A stretch of DNA of 64,000 nt from Scopulibacillus_A cellulosilyticus (GCF_042665295.1 NZ_JBHTCO010000017.1:62001-126000), one strand, 5' to 3'; shown: positions 7,792-16,746, numbered from the stretch's first letter. The notes: generated from the letters alone by a model not told the origin. A program made the numbers and translations.

Positions 7792-8697
7792 TTAATTTAA
7801 AAGATTTTTTAATGCGCTTTCAAGACTAGGATATTTAAAATTAAATGATGCGGTAACGGCTTTCTTGGGGATAACTTTTTGACCCTTTGTTATAAATTCA
7901 CTTACTTCACCCAAGAAAAGTTTTAGAATAAAAGAAGGGAACAGAAACCAATGGGGGCGCTTTGTAACTTTTCCAATTGTTTGTCCAAATTCTTTCATCG
8001 TTACAGGGTAAGGCGAGGTGAAATTTACAGGACCATTTATAAATGGATGTTGAATAGTAAAGTCTATCAAACGAACCAGATCTTCAATATGAATCCATGA
8101 AACCCATTGCTTGCCGGATGCAATTGTTCCGCCGATAAAATATTTATAAGGTAAAATCATTTTAGGAAGCAAACCATCACTTTGTGCAAGTACAAGTCCG
8201 AATCTTGCCAATACAGTTCTGATACCCAGCTCCTCTGCGCGAAGGGCCTCTGTTTCCCAACGATAACTCACATCAGCTAAAAAATCGCTTCCTTCATAGC
8301 TGGATGTTTCTGTAAAGGATTGGGTTTTCGATGTGCCGTAATAACCAACCGTTGAAGCGCTGATAAGTAAATGAGGTTTTATAGGCATTTGGCTTAATAA
8401 GTTGATCAGTGACTTAGTCGCATTCAAGCGGCTTTGTAAAATGCTTTTTTTCTTTGACTCTGTCCAACGGCTGTTGTATATGGATGCCCCGGCAAGGTTA
8501 ATAGCAACATCAATAGGCGGCAGCGGGTATTGATTAGCGCTTTTTCTAATTAACCATTGGACATAATGAACATATTGAGAATACTCTTCAGTAATACGTT
8601 TTCTTGTAAGAATATAAACGTGATGTTTTAAACTGCTGAAATGCTTTGTTAATGCTCGTCCAATGAAACCGGTCCCTCCTGAAATCAATAGATTCAA
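7792..8697 (-). CDS. yfhF: SDR39U1/TIGR01777-type NAD-dependent epimerase-like protein
   Basis: A 301-residue extended short-chain dehydrogenase with SGGTGFIGRAL nucleotide-binding loop at the N-terminus and the family hallmarks ...INLAGASIYNSRWTESKK and ISASTVGYYG. The start codon is TTG at 8697, set by AAAGGAG eight nucleotides upstream; no ATG fits. The gene sits between the yfhD/E pair and recX as in B. subtilis, where it is called yfhF. The substrate of this family is not known. Confidence 0.85.
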   Translation of the reverse strand: MNLLISGGTGFIGRALTKHFSSLKHHVYILTRKRITEEYSQYVHYVQWLIRKSANQYPLPPIDVAINLAGASIYNSRWTESKKKSILQSRLNATKSLINLLSQMPIKPHLLISASTVGYYGTSKTQSFTETSSYEGSDFLADVSYRWETEALRAEELGIRTVLARFGLVLAQSDGLLPKMILPYKYFIGGTIASGKQWVSWIHIEDLVRLIDFTIQHPFINGPVNFTSPYPVTMKEFGQTIGKVTKRPHWFLFPSFILKLFLGEVSEFITKGQKVIPKKAVTASFNFKYPSLESALKNLLN

Positions 8698-8802
8698 CTA
8701 TGTCACTCCTTTGAAATAGGTAATCTTCCTTAAAATATCTCTCTTATTGCCAAATTTTCTTCAAATGACAAGAAAGTCTATAATAGATTGAAGGTGATTA
8801 AC

Positions 8803-9609
8803 ATGTATCAAATAAATAAGCTGCGGGCAGATGAAAAAAATAAAGGCTATTTTTACGTTGATATTAAGCGGGAAAATGACAGTATTTTAACGATTCATGT
8901 CCATGAAGATATTTTTGTAGCGCATGAATTAAGAAAAGGGTTAGAACTAACGCAAGAAAAGCTAGATGCTATCAGGTCTGAAGAAAGCATGGTGAAAATC
9001 TATCATCTTGCGTTAAACTACTTATCATATCGTATGCGTACGAAAAAAGAAATGGAAGACTATTTGTTAAAAAAAGGCTTTGAACGAACAGAAATAGCGC
9101 AAATCATTCAAAGGCTGTCTAAAGAAAATCTATTAGATGATAAGATATTTGCCGAAGCGTTTGTCAGATCAAGAAAAAGGTTGACCACTAAGGGGCCGAA
9201 TTATATTCTGCGTGAGCTTGTGCAATCCGGTGTGAATGAACAAGATGCAAGGGCTGCACTTGATCAATACAGTCCTTCAGAACAACAGGAAAACGCCTTT
9301 AAATTTATGAATAAAAAAATGGAAACCGGGTCAGCCAAGCGGTCTGCAATGGAACAAAAGCAGAGGCTCACCCGTTTGCTGCAACAAAGGGGCTACTATT
9401 CGGAGACAATAAACGATATAATCAACGAAGCTTTTTCCCAGTCGGAGGAAGAAGAATGGCAAGCCGTTTGTTTTCAAGGCGAAAAAGCAGCCCGCAAATA
9501 CAAAAAGTTTACGGGCTGGGAATGGCAGCAAAAGATAAAGCAATATTTATTTCGCAAAGGATTTTCTGCTTCTCTAATCGAGCGATTTGTTCAGGAATAT
9601 AAAGACTAA
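8803..9609 (+). CDS. recX: regulatory protein RecX
   Basis: Modulator of RecA filaments. The 268-residue length is that of the long Bacillus form. The helical RecX repeats are visible: KIYHLALNYLSYRMRTKKEMEDYLLKKGF, LLDDKIFAEAFVRSRK and GPNYILRELVQSGV. A frame extension to a TTG at 8788 exists, but the ATG at 8803 has GAAGGTG at the right distance. A TATAAT at 8779-8784 gives a likely promoter. The 3' end overlaps the convergent SDR gene by 4 nt. Confidence 0.9.
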   Translation: MYQINKLRADEKNKGYFYVDIKRENDSILTIHVHEDIFVAHELRKGLELTQEKLDAIRSEESMVKIYHLALNYLSYRMRTKKEMEDYLLKKGFERTEIAQIIQRLSKENLLDDKIFAEAFVRSRKRLTTKGPNYILRELVQSGVNEQDARAALDQYSPSEQQENAFKFMNKKMETGSAKRSAMEQKQRLTRLLQQRGYYSETINDIINEAFSQSEEEEWQAVCFQGEKAARKYKKFTGWEWQQKIKQYLFRKGFSASLIERFVQEYKD

Positions 9610-10292
9610 CCCAACTGTTCTTTATCGACGTAAATGTCTTGGCGGCCATCATCGTGTTCATAAATATATTTTGCAACAGCTTCAGCTGATACAAGCCGGC
9701 TTGTATCCTTTATATGCGTTTCACTTTCCCAAAAAGGCGTGTTCATACCGCCCATATAAACAGGAACAACAGTAATATTGCTGTCGGCAAGCTCTAACTT
9801 AAGACTTTCAGAGAAACCCCGGATTGCAAATTTTGTTGCACAATAGACGGATTCATTAAGTTTTCCTTTAAGTCCTGCGGTCGAAATGATATTTAAAATT
9901 TTTCCTTTTTTATTTTTTAGAAGCGCAGGCAACATATATTTAGTAAAAAAGATTGTACCTTTTATATTAGTATCGATCATAGATAATATTTTCTCATCTG
10001 AAAGGTCTTGAAGAGGACCAAAATGCCCGATACCGGCATTATTAATTAGAAAATCGATTTGTTTAAAAGTTTCTTGAAGATGAGCGGCAGTTTGTTTGAT
10101 TTGTTCAATATCGTTAAGATCGCAGACCTCAATAAAACTTTGGACACTCTGTTCGGCAAGTTCGCTTTTGACATCCAGAAGCTTACTTTCATTTCTTCCT
10201 AACAATATAGGCGTATAGCCGTGTTTTCCGTATTGCAGGGCAAGTGCCCGTCCAAGTCCTGAGCCGCCGCCGGTGATGATGATGTATGCCAT
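9606..10292 (-). CDS. short-chain dehydrogenase/reductase
   Basis: A 228-residue classical SDR: TGGGSGLGRALA cofactor loop, LINNAGIGHFG, catalytic Ser in NIISTAG and YCATK (Tyr-x3-Lys). The short length and conserved ...YMGGMNTPFW segment suggest a small ketone or sugar reductase, but the substrate cannot be read from the sequence. It is convergent with recX and overlaps its stop codon, so no terminator separates them. It is preceded by a weak GAGAGGATTG site. Confidence 0.85.
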   Translation of the reverse strand: MAYIIITGGGSGLGRALALQYGKHGYTPILLGRNESKLLDVKSELAEQSVQSFIEVCDLNDIEQIKQTAAHLQETFKQIDFLINNAGIGHFGPLQDLSDEKILSMIDTNIKGTIFFTKYMLPALLKNKKGKILNIISTAGLKGKLNESVYCATKFAIRGFSESLKLELADSNITVVPVYMGGMNTPFWESETHIKDTSRLVSAEAVAKYIYEHDDGRQDIYVDKEQLG

Positions 10293-10316
10293 TTATATCA
10301 ATCCTCTCTAGTAAGG

Positions 10317-10467
10317 AAGTTCAAAAAGTCCGGGAAAAATGAATGGGTTAAAGTAAAATATGCATGCTGGTGCTCCTTCGCCGCAGCATACTCAAAGAAG
10401 TATTTCCACTTCTCGTCGCAACTCGCAGTAGTTCGAGATGTATTGCTCGTTCCTCCTTTTTGAACTT
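10317..10467. repeat. intergenic inverted-repeat element, copy 2
   Basis: AAGTTCAAAAAG at 10317 and CTTTTTGAACTT ending at 10467 are perfect 12-bp terminal inverted repeats. The interior shares GAATG(A/G)GTTAAAGTA and CAAAGAAGTATTTCCACTTC with copy 1. It fills most of the gap between the SDR gene and yfhH. Confidence 0.75.
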
Positions 10468-10548
10468 AAACTTTAATTTACCTTTTTACTAAATAATTTT
10501 ATCCTTTATAATAGTACTAGTTAATTCCGATCAGGGGGCATATCCATT

Positions 10549-10866
10549 ATGGAAAAACGGTATAGTCAAATGTCAGAGTACGAATTGCAACAGGAAATTG
10601 CCAGATTGAACGAAAAAGCTAAGAAAGCGGAGCAAATGGGCATGGTTAACGAGTTCGCGGTCTGTGAAAGAAAGATTCAGATGGCGAAATCTTATTTAAT
10701 GGATCCGTCCCAATTTAAGCCTGGTGATGAGTATTATATTTCCGGTGATCCGGGCGATTCATTTAAAATTGCTTATATGAACGGAACATTTGCCTGGGGA
10801 TACCGGGGAAATGCCAAGGAACTTACCGCATTTCCGATATCAATGCTGGTTAAGGAAAATAATTAA
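10549..10866 (+). CDS. yfhH: YfhH family protein (DUF1811)
   Basis: A 105-residue cytoplasmic protein that matches the YfhH family throughout: MEKRYSQMSEYELQQEIARL at the start, KAEQMGMVNEFAVCERKIQMAKSYL, then GTFAWGYR and PISML. A helical N-terminal half precedes a small beta C-terminal half. Function unknown. AGGGGGC precedes the ATG and a TATAAT at 10507-10512 marks the promoter. It lies in the recX-yfhH order seen in Bacillus. Confidence 0.9.
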   Translation: MEKRYSQMSEYELQQEIARLNEKAKKAEQMGMVNEFAVCERKIQMAKSYLMDPSQFKPGDEYYISGDPGDSFKIAYMNGTFAWGYRGNAKELTAFPISMLVKENN

Positions 10867-10887
10867 CTCGGGTAATAATACAAAAAG

Positions 10888-10911
10888 AGAAGGGTAAACT
10901 TAAGCCCTTCT
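10888..10911. terminator. bidirectional terminator between yfhH and yfhP
   Basis: AGAAGGG (10888-10894) pairs with CCCTTCT (10905-10911), with T-rich flanks on both strands. It overlaps the last codons of the convergent yfhP. Confidence 0.6.
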
Positions 10912-11895
10912 TTCTCTTCGTGTGGACGGCAACAGTTTTTTTCTGAGCTTCTTCTCGCTGTATACCCATCCGGTATAAGAACTTATAATGTTTAAATGAT
11001 CATCAAGCCAGACTGCAGCAACAAACGGATAGTGTCCTTTTGACAGATATCTTAAATCAATAAATTTAACTTCATATCCTTTTTCAAATGGGCTGACCTC
11101 CCATCTGTGAATAGGGGAAAAGGATAGAAAAGCGTGCAAATTTTTATCTTTCTTTGCAGCCTGTATGATATCATTATCCGGCACCGGCTTTCGGGTAAAC
11201 GTATCAATAATGTTTACGCTGGCTGCTGTTATTTCGCCGACATAATAATTGTTCTCCGCTTTAACAGATAAATGATATTGCGACCATCGCAAGGTCGGCG
11301 ACAAAAATACTTCTATAGCATCAGGCAGCCTGGCCTTTACCCGGTTAACAATCTTGCGGTGAACATAGGCGCGCCATAAATAATAAATAATTAAAATGGC
11401 ATAAACAGCTGAAAAAATCATCCAAGGATAACCAACAAAATACCAAAGTATAAAGCCAACGATATGAATGCCGAAAATGAACGGATCGAAAATATTAATC
11501 ATGCCTAATGCGACCCAACGATATGATAAAGGTCTTATGGCTTGAGTACCGTATGCGTTAAAAATATCAACGAAAACATGAAGAAAAACACCGATAAAAG
11601 TCCACAACCATAAATGGAACATATTTGCCGTTGGAAAAATGATCATGATAACGGCAGCAAGCAGAATCGGCCATAGTAATGTTGCAGGTATGGAGTGAGT
11701 GATTCCCCGGTGGTTTCTAATATACGTAGCGTTATTTTTAAATTTAAGTACGGTATCTACATCAGGAATAATTGATCCGGCTAGAGTTCCGACTAGGACG
11801 GCGTGAGTTTCAGCAGTGCTGTGCGCAACAACAGGATCAATGGTTGCAAGTCCTGCTAACCCTATTCCCATGACAACATGTGTAGCTGAATCCAT
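10900..11895 (-). CDS. yfhP: YfhP/YdjM-type membrane-bound metal-dependent hydrolase
   Basis: A 331-residue polytopic membrane protein. The N-terminal half carries the hallmark metal ligands of the LexA-regulated/YdjM (DUF457) group: MDSATHVVMGIG, GSIIPDVDTV and NHRGITHSIPATL, then FVDIFNAYGT. The C-terminal ~130 residues are soluble. It precedes and is divergent from mutY as in B. subtilis, where YfhP has been described as influencing the neighbouring genes; whether that holds here is unknown. Confidence 0.85.
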   Translation of the reverse strand: MDSATHVVMGIGLAGLATIDPVVAHSTAETHAVLVGTLAGSIIPDVDTVLKFKNNATYIRNHRGITHSIPATLLWPILLAAVIMIIFPTANMFHLWLWTFIGVFLHVFVDIFNAYGTQAIRPLSYRWVALGMINIFDPFIFGIHIVGFILWYFVGYPWMIFSAVYAILIIYYLWRAYVHRKIVNRVKARLPDAIEVFLSPTLRWSQYHLSVKAENNYYVGEITAASVNIIDTFTRKPVPDNDIIQAAKKDKNLHAFLSFSPIHRWEVSPFEKGYEVKFIDLRYLSKGHYPFVAAVWLDDHLNIISSYTGWVYSEKKLRKKLLPSTRRERRA

Positions 11896-12098
11896 AGTAT
11901 GTTCTGCCCTCCTATTGTTATAGCCACCTAACCATCAAAAAATGACTTTTTCTTGTGAAGTTTATATGTAGACATTAGGCTTAAGCTGTTTGCTGACAAT
12001 ATATCCTATGTTATTAGTATACAACGTGAGAGCCCTTTTCACATGTTTAAAGATTAACGATTTAGGAACTCTTTTACACCTGGAGGTTTTAAAAAAAT

Positions 12099-13193
12099 AT
12101 GACCATACAGCAAGATTTGGAAAATTTTAAGATTAACCAATTCAACAAAGATCTGATTCAATGGTTTTATCAAAATAAGAGAGATCTGCCTTGGCGTCAA
12201 ACAAAAAACCCTTATTATATATGGATATCTGAAGTGATGTTGCAGCAAACTCAGGTAGATACAGTTATTCCCTATTATCAACGATTTATTACCCAATACC
12301 CGACCCCGGAGGATTTGGCTTCAGCGGAAGAAGAAGCTGTTCTCAAAACCTGGGAAGGTCTAGGCTACTATTCCCGTGCCCGTAATTTACAAAAAGGTGT
12401 TCGTGAAGTTGTTGAAGAATATCAGGGTCGTGTTCCAAATAATAAAAAAGATATTTTATCTATTAAAGGGATAGGACCTTACACAGCGGGGGCTGTACTG
12501 AGTATCGCATATGACCAGGCTGAGCCGGCTGTTGACGGAAATGTCATGCGAGTTCTGAGCCGCATCTTTTTAATAGATGATGACATAACGAAGCAGAAAA
12601 CAAGGCGGTTATTTGAAGAAATTATCTATAATATTATTTCCGAAACGGATCCTTCTGCATTTAACCAAGGATTAATGGAAATTGGCGCGCTTATTTGCAA
12701 GCCCAAGCAGCCGAAATGTGATCAATGTCCAATTGCCAAACATTGCAGGGCATTCGATGAAGGCGTCCAAACTGAATATCCTGTCAAGAAAAAAAAGACG
12801 CCGCCTAAGCCGCTGTTTTTTGCTGCTCTTGTATTACGGGACAAAGCCGGAAAATTCTTGATCAGAAAACGCCCCGAACAAGGCTTGCTTGCAAACTTAT
12901 GGGAATTTCCTATGGTTCCTCTGGAATCTTTGCAAACAGATACAAATAAAGCAGTTCAGGATTATATAAAAAAGAATTATGATCTTTCTATTCAAATAAA
13001 CAACACGGAAATGAGCATACAACATACTTTTACCCATTTAAAATGGCATTTAAACTTATTTACGGGGATGATTGATAAAACTCCTGTTAAGGAAGGGGGA
13101 AAGTGGGTATCTTTAAAAGAATTGGAAAAATTCCCATTCCCGGTTTCACATCAAAAAATTGTCGATAAAATTAAACAAGGTCTGCTCTCATAA
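12099..13193 (+). CDS. mutY: A/G-specific adenine glycosylase MutY
   Basis: Base-excision enzyme removing adenine opposite 8-oxoguanine. The 364 residues show the MutY N-terminus (WYxxNKRDLPWRQTKNPYxIWISEVMLQQTQV) and the helix-hairpin-helix-GPD region GIGPYTAGAVLSIAY, with the catalytic Asp in AVDGNVMRV. The [4Fe-4S] ligands follow in the spacing C-x6-C-x2-C-x5-C (CKPKQPKCDQCPIAKHC). The C-terminal NUDIX-like 8-oxoG recognition domain ends at the stop. TGGAGG precedes the ATG. Confidence 0.95.
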   Translation: MTIQQDLENFKINQFNKDLIQWFYQNKRDLPWRQTKNPYYIWISEVMLQQTQVDTVIPYYQRFITQYPTPEDLASAEEEAVLKTWEGLGYYSRARNLQKGVREVVEEYQGRVPNNKKDILSIKGIGPYTAGAVLSIAYDQAEPAVDGNVMRVLSRIFLIDDDITKQKTRRLFEEIIYNIISETDPSAFNQGLMEIGALICKPKQPKCDQCPIAKHCRAFDEGVQTEYPVKKKKTPPKPLFFAALVLRDKAGKFLIRKRPEQGLLANLWEFPMVPLESLQTDTNKAVQDYIKKNYDLSIQINNTEMSIQHTFTHLKWHLNLFTGMIDKTPVKEGGKWVSLKELEKFPFPVSHQKIVDKIKQGLLS

Positions 13194-13198
13194 ATAGA

Positions 13199-13384
13199 TC
13201 AGACCTCGTTTAATCCGCCTCTTGATTCGATTTCTTCAACAACTTCGGTTCTTATCTCAACACCTTCACTATTTAAATATGGGGTTAGCTGCTGTAAACA
13301 ATGGTGAAAATAAGCGAGTTCATTATCTTTCCATTCAGTTTTCGGGATCATGGATAATTCCGTAAAGTCCCTTCCGTCATACAT
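13199..13384 (-). CDS. yfhS: YfhS-like small protein
   Basis: A 61-residue protein from ATG at 13384 (MYDGRDFTELSMIPKTEW), preceded by AAAGGA at nine nucleotides. The frame extends 13 codons upstream, but its nearer ATG abuts the ribosome site and the extension is basic and unlike the rest. It lies between mutY and sspE, the place of yfhS in B. subtilis. The name rests mainly on position and size. Soluble and acidic; function unknown. Confidence 0.5.
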   Translation of the reverse strand: MYDGRDFTELSMIPKTEWKDNELAYFHHCLQQLTPYLNSEGVEIRTEVVEEIESRGGLNEV

Positions 13385-13597
13385 TGATATCATCCTTTCT
13401 CGTATATATATAGTTATGTCCATTTTTAAATCTGCTCATTTAAATAAAGTAAAACATCGGCGGGGTTTTATTTATTCCTTAAAGCCGCTGCTTAAATAGG
13501 CAGATTTAGCACTTTGCGCCGGAATAAAAAAATTCTTATTTCTTTTACATAAAAGAAAATGACAATGGTTACATTAACTATCGTGGAGGTGATACCA

Positions 13598-13792
13598 ATG
13601 GCAAAGCGTAATATGACACCTGCAGGAACTAACGCTGAACACGTTAGACAACAAAACCAACAAGCTGCAGGTAAAAACCAAGCTGGACAAGCTGGCCAAT
13701 TCGGCACAGAATTTGCTAGCGAAACTGACGTTCAATCTGTACGTCAAAAGAACCAACAGTCTCAAGCTAAGAAAAGCCAAAACCAACAGTAA
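13598..13792 (+). CDS. sspE: gamma-type small acid-soluble spore protein
   Basis: Spore-core amino-acid reserve protein, degraded at germination by the GPR protease. The 64-residue, Gln/Ala/Asn-rich sequence contains the hallmark GTEFASETDVQSVRQKNQQS; EFASET is the GPR cleavage type site. It has one repeat unit where B. subtilis SspE has two. The ATG at 13598 follows GTGGAGGTGATACC; the upstream in-frame ATG lacks a site. A forespore (sigma-G) promoter is expected but I could not fix one with correct spacing. Confidence 0.93.
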   Translation: MAKRNMTPAGTNAEHVRQQNQQAAGKNQAGQAGQFGTEFASETDVQSVRQKNQQSQAKKSQNQQ

Positions 13793-13812
13793 CATCACCT
13801 TACACATGAATG

Positions 13813-13839
13813 AGCTCCCTAACATACGTTTAGGGAGCT
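13813..13839 (+). terminator. sspE terminator
   Basis: AGCTCCCTAA (13813-13822) pairs with TTAGGGAGCT (13830-13839), followed by TTTAATAATAAT. Confidence 0.75.
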
Positions 13840-13849
13840 TTAATAATAA

Positions 13850-13876
13850 TTAAGCTATCCAATTTGGATAGCTTAA
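13850..13876 (-). terminator. terminator of the 62-codon gene
   Basis: TTAAGCTATCC (13850-13860) and GGATAGCTTAA (13866-13876) form an 11-bp stem with a 5-nt loop. On the minus strand a T-rich run follows, suiting the gene ending at 13902. Confidence 0.65.
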
Positions 13877-13901
13877 ATTGTGCGATAGGAAATCATGAAA
13901 T

Positions 13902-14090
13902 TTACTCAAAAAAATCTTCAAGTTGCTGCTGCCCTTTTTTGCTTTTGACATTTTCCGCATAAGGATTTTCTTCAAACGGCGTTTTTGGATCTAAATTTGT
14001 TTTAATTCCAAAAGTCGGACCCTTCGGCTGTTCTGCAATTAATCGATCATTTAATGCATCAAAATCAGGCGTTTGTTTTTCATCTACCAT
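13902..14090 (-). CDS. hypothetical small acidic protein
   Basis: A 62-residue hydrophilic protein (begins MVDEKQTPDFDALNDRLIAE, ends KKGQQQLEDFFE) with an excellent AAGGAGGTG site and its own terminator, so very probably real. It has no membrane segment or Cys and is rich in Pro/Asn/Lys in the middle, likely disordered. Location beside sspE would suit a sporulation role, but I do not recognise the family. Confidence 0.65.
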   Translation of the reverse strand: MVDEKQTPDFDALNDRLIAEQPKGPTFGIKTNLDPKTPFEENPYAENVKSKKGQQQLEDFFE

Positions 14091-14350
14091 TTATGGAACA
14101 CCTCCTTGTCTTTTATCATAGACATTTAACGGTGAACTATGTGTTTCCTTCGCCGACACATATTTTAACTTTTCATCATAGCTTGCAGCAGTTTGAGAAT
14201 GTATCACGCGGTGCTCGATGTAAATCGGATTGTATCAACGTTAGAAAAAATGTAAAACATATTGTTATATTATTTTAAAATTTTAAGGAGACAAGTTATA
14301 ATATATAAACATATAGCAAATGTCACTTTTTATATGAAAGGGGAACGACG

Positions 14351-14884
14351 ATGCGTTTTCCTCGTATGGGTCAGATCATTCAAATTCAAAGTTATAAGCA
14401 TGATGGTACGCTGCATCGCGTATGGGAAGAAACCATGGTTTTAAAGGGTACTCAGGATACTGTCATCGGTGCCAATGATCAAACATTAGTGATTGAGTCC
14501 GACGGCAGGCATTGGCGGACAAAGGAACCCGCTATCACGTATTTCAGCACCAAAGAATGGTTCAATATTATTTGTATGATCCGCCAAGACGGCATTTATT
14601 ACTACTGCAATTTAGGATCGCCGATTACTTGGGATGAGGAAGCTCTTAAGTATATCGACTACGATCTTGATATTAAAGTATATCCGAATGGTTCATATAA
14701 ATTGCTTGACGAAGATGAGTATTCTTTGCATAAACGAAAAATGAATTATCCAAAAAAACTCGATAATATACTAAAAAGCCATGTAAAAGAATTAATCGAT
14801 TGGATAAAAAATGAAAAAGGGCCTTTCAATCCAGGTTTTGTGGACAAATGGTACAGCTTGTATAAAAAGTTAGAAAGAAACTAG
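14351..14884 (+). CDS. ygaC: nucleoside tri-/diphosphate phosphatase, DUF402 family (YgaC)
   Basis: A 177-residue DUF402 protein with the core RVWEETMVLKGTQDTVIGAND, the conserved ITYFSTKEWFNIICMIRQDGIYYYCNLGSP and the acidic YIDYDLDIKVYPNG followed by LDEDEY, whose Asp residues bind metal in characterised members. Family members hydrolyse nucleoside tri- and diphosphates. GAAAGGGG precedes the ATG. It is directly followed by ygaD, an order conserved in Bacillus. Confidence 0.88.
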   Translation: MRFPRMGQIIQIQSYKHDGTLHRVWEETMVLKGTQDTVIGANDQTLVIESDGRHWRTKEPAITYFSTKEWFNIICMIRQDGIYYYCNLGSPITWDEEALKYIDYDLDIKVYPNGSYKLLDEDEYSLHKRKMNYPKKLDNILKSHVKELIDWIKNEKGPFNPGFVDKWYSLYKKLERN

Positions 14885-14894
14885 GTGATGCTTT

Positions 14895-16646
14895 CTGGGC
14901 AGCATTAAGCGATATATGAAATTTGTTAAACCGTATAAAAAACAAATTGTAATTACGGTTATTGTCGGACTTGTAAAGTTTGGTATACCTTTATTGCTTC
15001 CTTTAATTTTCAAGTACGTCATTGATGATATTCTTAATACATCATTGTCAGATGCTGAAAAGCTGAAAAAGCTTCTCTACTTACTTGGAGGCGCTTTTTT
15101 TATTTTTGTTGTGATACGTCCGCCGATTGAATATTACCGGCAATATTTTGCTCAATGGACTGGAAATAAAGTCCTGTATGATATCCGTGATACATTGTTT
15201 GCGCATATTCAAAAGTTAAGCCTTCGTTTTTACTCTAACAGTAAAATCGGCGAGATCATCTCTCGGGTTATTAATGATGTAGAACAAACCAAAACCTTCG
15301 TTATCACTGGCTTAATGAATATTTGGCTTGATATGTCGACCGTTCTGATAGCCTTAGTTATTATGTTCTGGCTAAATTGGATTCTTGCAATTATATCTAT
15401 TATTATGTTCCCGGTTTACGCTATGATCGTTAAAATTTTCTATTCTAAATTAAGGCAATTAACAAGGCGCCGCTCTCAAGCGCTTGCAGAAGTTCAAGGT
15501 CATTTGCATGAACGGGTTCAAGGGATGAATGTCATTAAGAGTTTTGCATTGGAAGATTATGAGCAGGGGCAGTTTGCTGAGAGAAATAAAAACTTTTGGC
15601 AAAAAGCGATAGATCATACATCATGGAACGCAAAAACGTTTGCGGTTGTTAATACCGTTACAGATATTTCACCGCTCCTTGTCATTGGTGTCGGCTCATA
15701 TCTTGTTATTTCCGGAGATCTAAAGCAGATCGGTACATTAGTCGCCTTTTTCTCTTACTTAAATCAGTTATACGATCCGTTGAAAAGACTCGTGAACTCA
15801 TCAACGACATTAACTCAGTCAATTGCTTCAATGGACAGGATCTTTGAATTTTTAGATGAAAAGTACGACATTAAGGATAAGCCGGATGCAAAACCGCTTG
15901 AAATTGTTGACGGACATGTCAGTTTCCGCGATGTATCCTTTTATTATAATCAAGACGAGTCGCCAGCCTTATCACACGTCAATCTTGATGTGATGCCGGG
16001 TGAGACGATTGCGCTTGTAGGTATGAGCGGGGGAGGCAAGTCAACGCTTGTCAGTCTTATCCCCAGATTTTACGATGTCACAAGCGGTGCTATTGAACTG
16101 GATGGCCGCGATATCCGTGATTTTAAAGTAAGAACACTTAGAGATAAAATCGGCATGGTACTGCAGGATACGGTTCTTTTTAGTGAATCGGTTAAAAGCA
16201 ATATCAAAATGGGGAACCCCTATGCGACCGATAAAGAAGTTATTAAAGCAGCCAAAGCAGCGAATGCTCATGACTTTATTATGCAGCTGCCGCAAGGATA
16301 CGACACCCCGGTCGGAGAACGCGGAGTCAAACTATCCGGCGGTCAAAAACAACGGATATCTATAGCGAGAGTGTTTTTGAAAAATCCTCCGCTTCTGGTC
16401 CTGGATGAAGCTACATCAGCCCTGGACCTTGAAAGCGAGCATCTTATCCAGGAAGCACTCGAAGATCTGGCAAAAGACCGGACAACATTTATTGTCGCAC
16501 ATAGACTGTCAACGATTACACATGCTGATCGTATCGTTGTCATTGAAAATGGCAAAATTATCGAAGTCGGCAATCATCACGAACTTATGGAGAAACGGGG
16601 CAGCTATTTTGATTTATTCCAAGTCCAACAACTGGACAGTGTATAA
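14895..16646 (+). CDS. ygaD: ABC exporter (fused membrane and ATPase domains), YgaD
   Basis: A half-size exporter that would act as a homodimer: six membrane helices in the first ~310 residues, then the ATPase with Walker A GMSGGGKST, signature LSGGQKQR and Walker B LLVLDEAT. The first ATG is at 14916. However, the codons from CTG at 14895 would read MGSIKRYMKFVKPYKK, which fits the N-terminus I remember for B. subtilis YgaD, and AGGTGAT is correctly placed for that CTG. I therefore prefer 14895 (583 residues); if wrong, translation starts at 14916 with 576. Substrate unknown. Confidence 0.88.
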   Translation: MGSIKRYMKFVKPYKKQIVITVIVGLVKFGIPLLLPLIFKYVIDDILNTSLSDAEKLKKLLYLLGGAFFIFVVIRPPIEYYRQYFAQWTGNKVLYDIRDTLFAHIQKLSLRFYSNSKIGEIISRVINDVEQTKTFVITGLMNIWLDMSTVLIALVIMFWLNWILAIISIIMFPVYAMIVKIFYSKLRQLTRRRSQALAEVQGHLHERVQGMNVIKSFALEDYEQGQFAERNKNFWQKAIDHTSWNAKTFAVVNTVTDISPLLVIGVGSYLVISGDLKQIGTLVAFFSYLNQLYDPLKRLVNSSTTLTQSIASMDRIFEFLDEKYDIKDKPDAKPLEIVDGHVSFRDVSFYYNQDESPALSHVNLDVMPGETIALVGMSGGGKSTLVSLIPRFYDVTSGAIELDGRDIRDFKVRTLRDKIGMVLQDTVLFSESVKSNIKMGNPYATDKEVIKAAKAANAHDFIMQLPQGYDTPVGERGVKLSGGQKQRISIARVFLKNPPLLVLDEATSALDLESEHLIQEALEDLAKDRTTFIVAHRLSTITHADRIVVIENGKIIEVGNHHELMEKRGSYFDLFQVQQLDSV

Positions 16647-16653
16647 ATCAAAC

Positions 16654-16701
16654 TGTGGATAACCATCTTTTTTGGGGTCTGACCCTGTGAACTGTGGATA
16701 A
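16654..16701. repeat. 28-bp intergenic repeat plus paired DnaA boxes, copy 2
   Basis: Positions 16674-16701 repeat 4274-4301 exactly, again ending in TGTGGATAA (16693-16701). A further perfect TGTGGATAA lies upstream at 16654-16662. Thus both copies carry two DnaA boxes in the same orientation, but arranged on opposite sides of the repeat. Confidence 0.7.
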
Positions 16702-16708
16702 CTTTGGC

Positions 16709-16737
16709 AAAAGAGAGTCCTGATCGGGCTCTCTTTT
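16709..16737 (+). terminator. ygaD terminator
   Basis: AAAAGAGAGTCC and GGGCTCTCTTTT pair around TGATC with one G-T pair, followed by T-rich sequence. Confidence 0.75.
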
Positions 16738-16746
16738 GTTTAAGGG

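Noticed and set aside
13559..13597. Upstream start for the spore protein gene
   Set aside because: Adds 13 residues unlike any SASP and lacks a ribosome site; GTGGAGGTGATACC fits the ATG at 13598.
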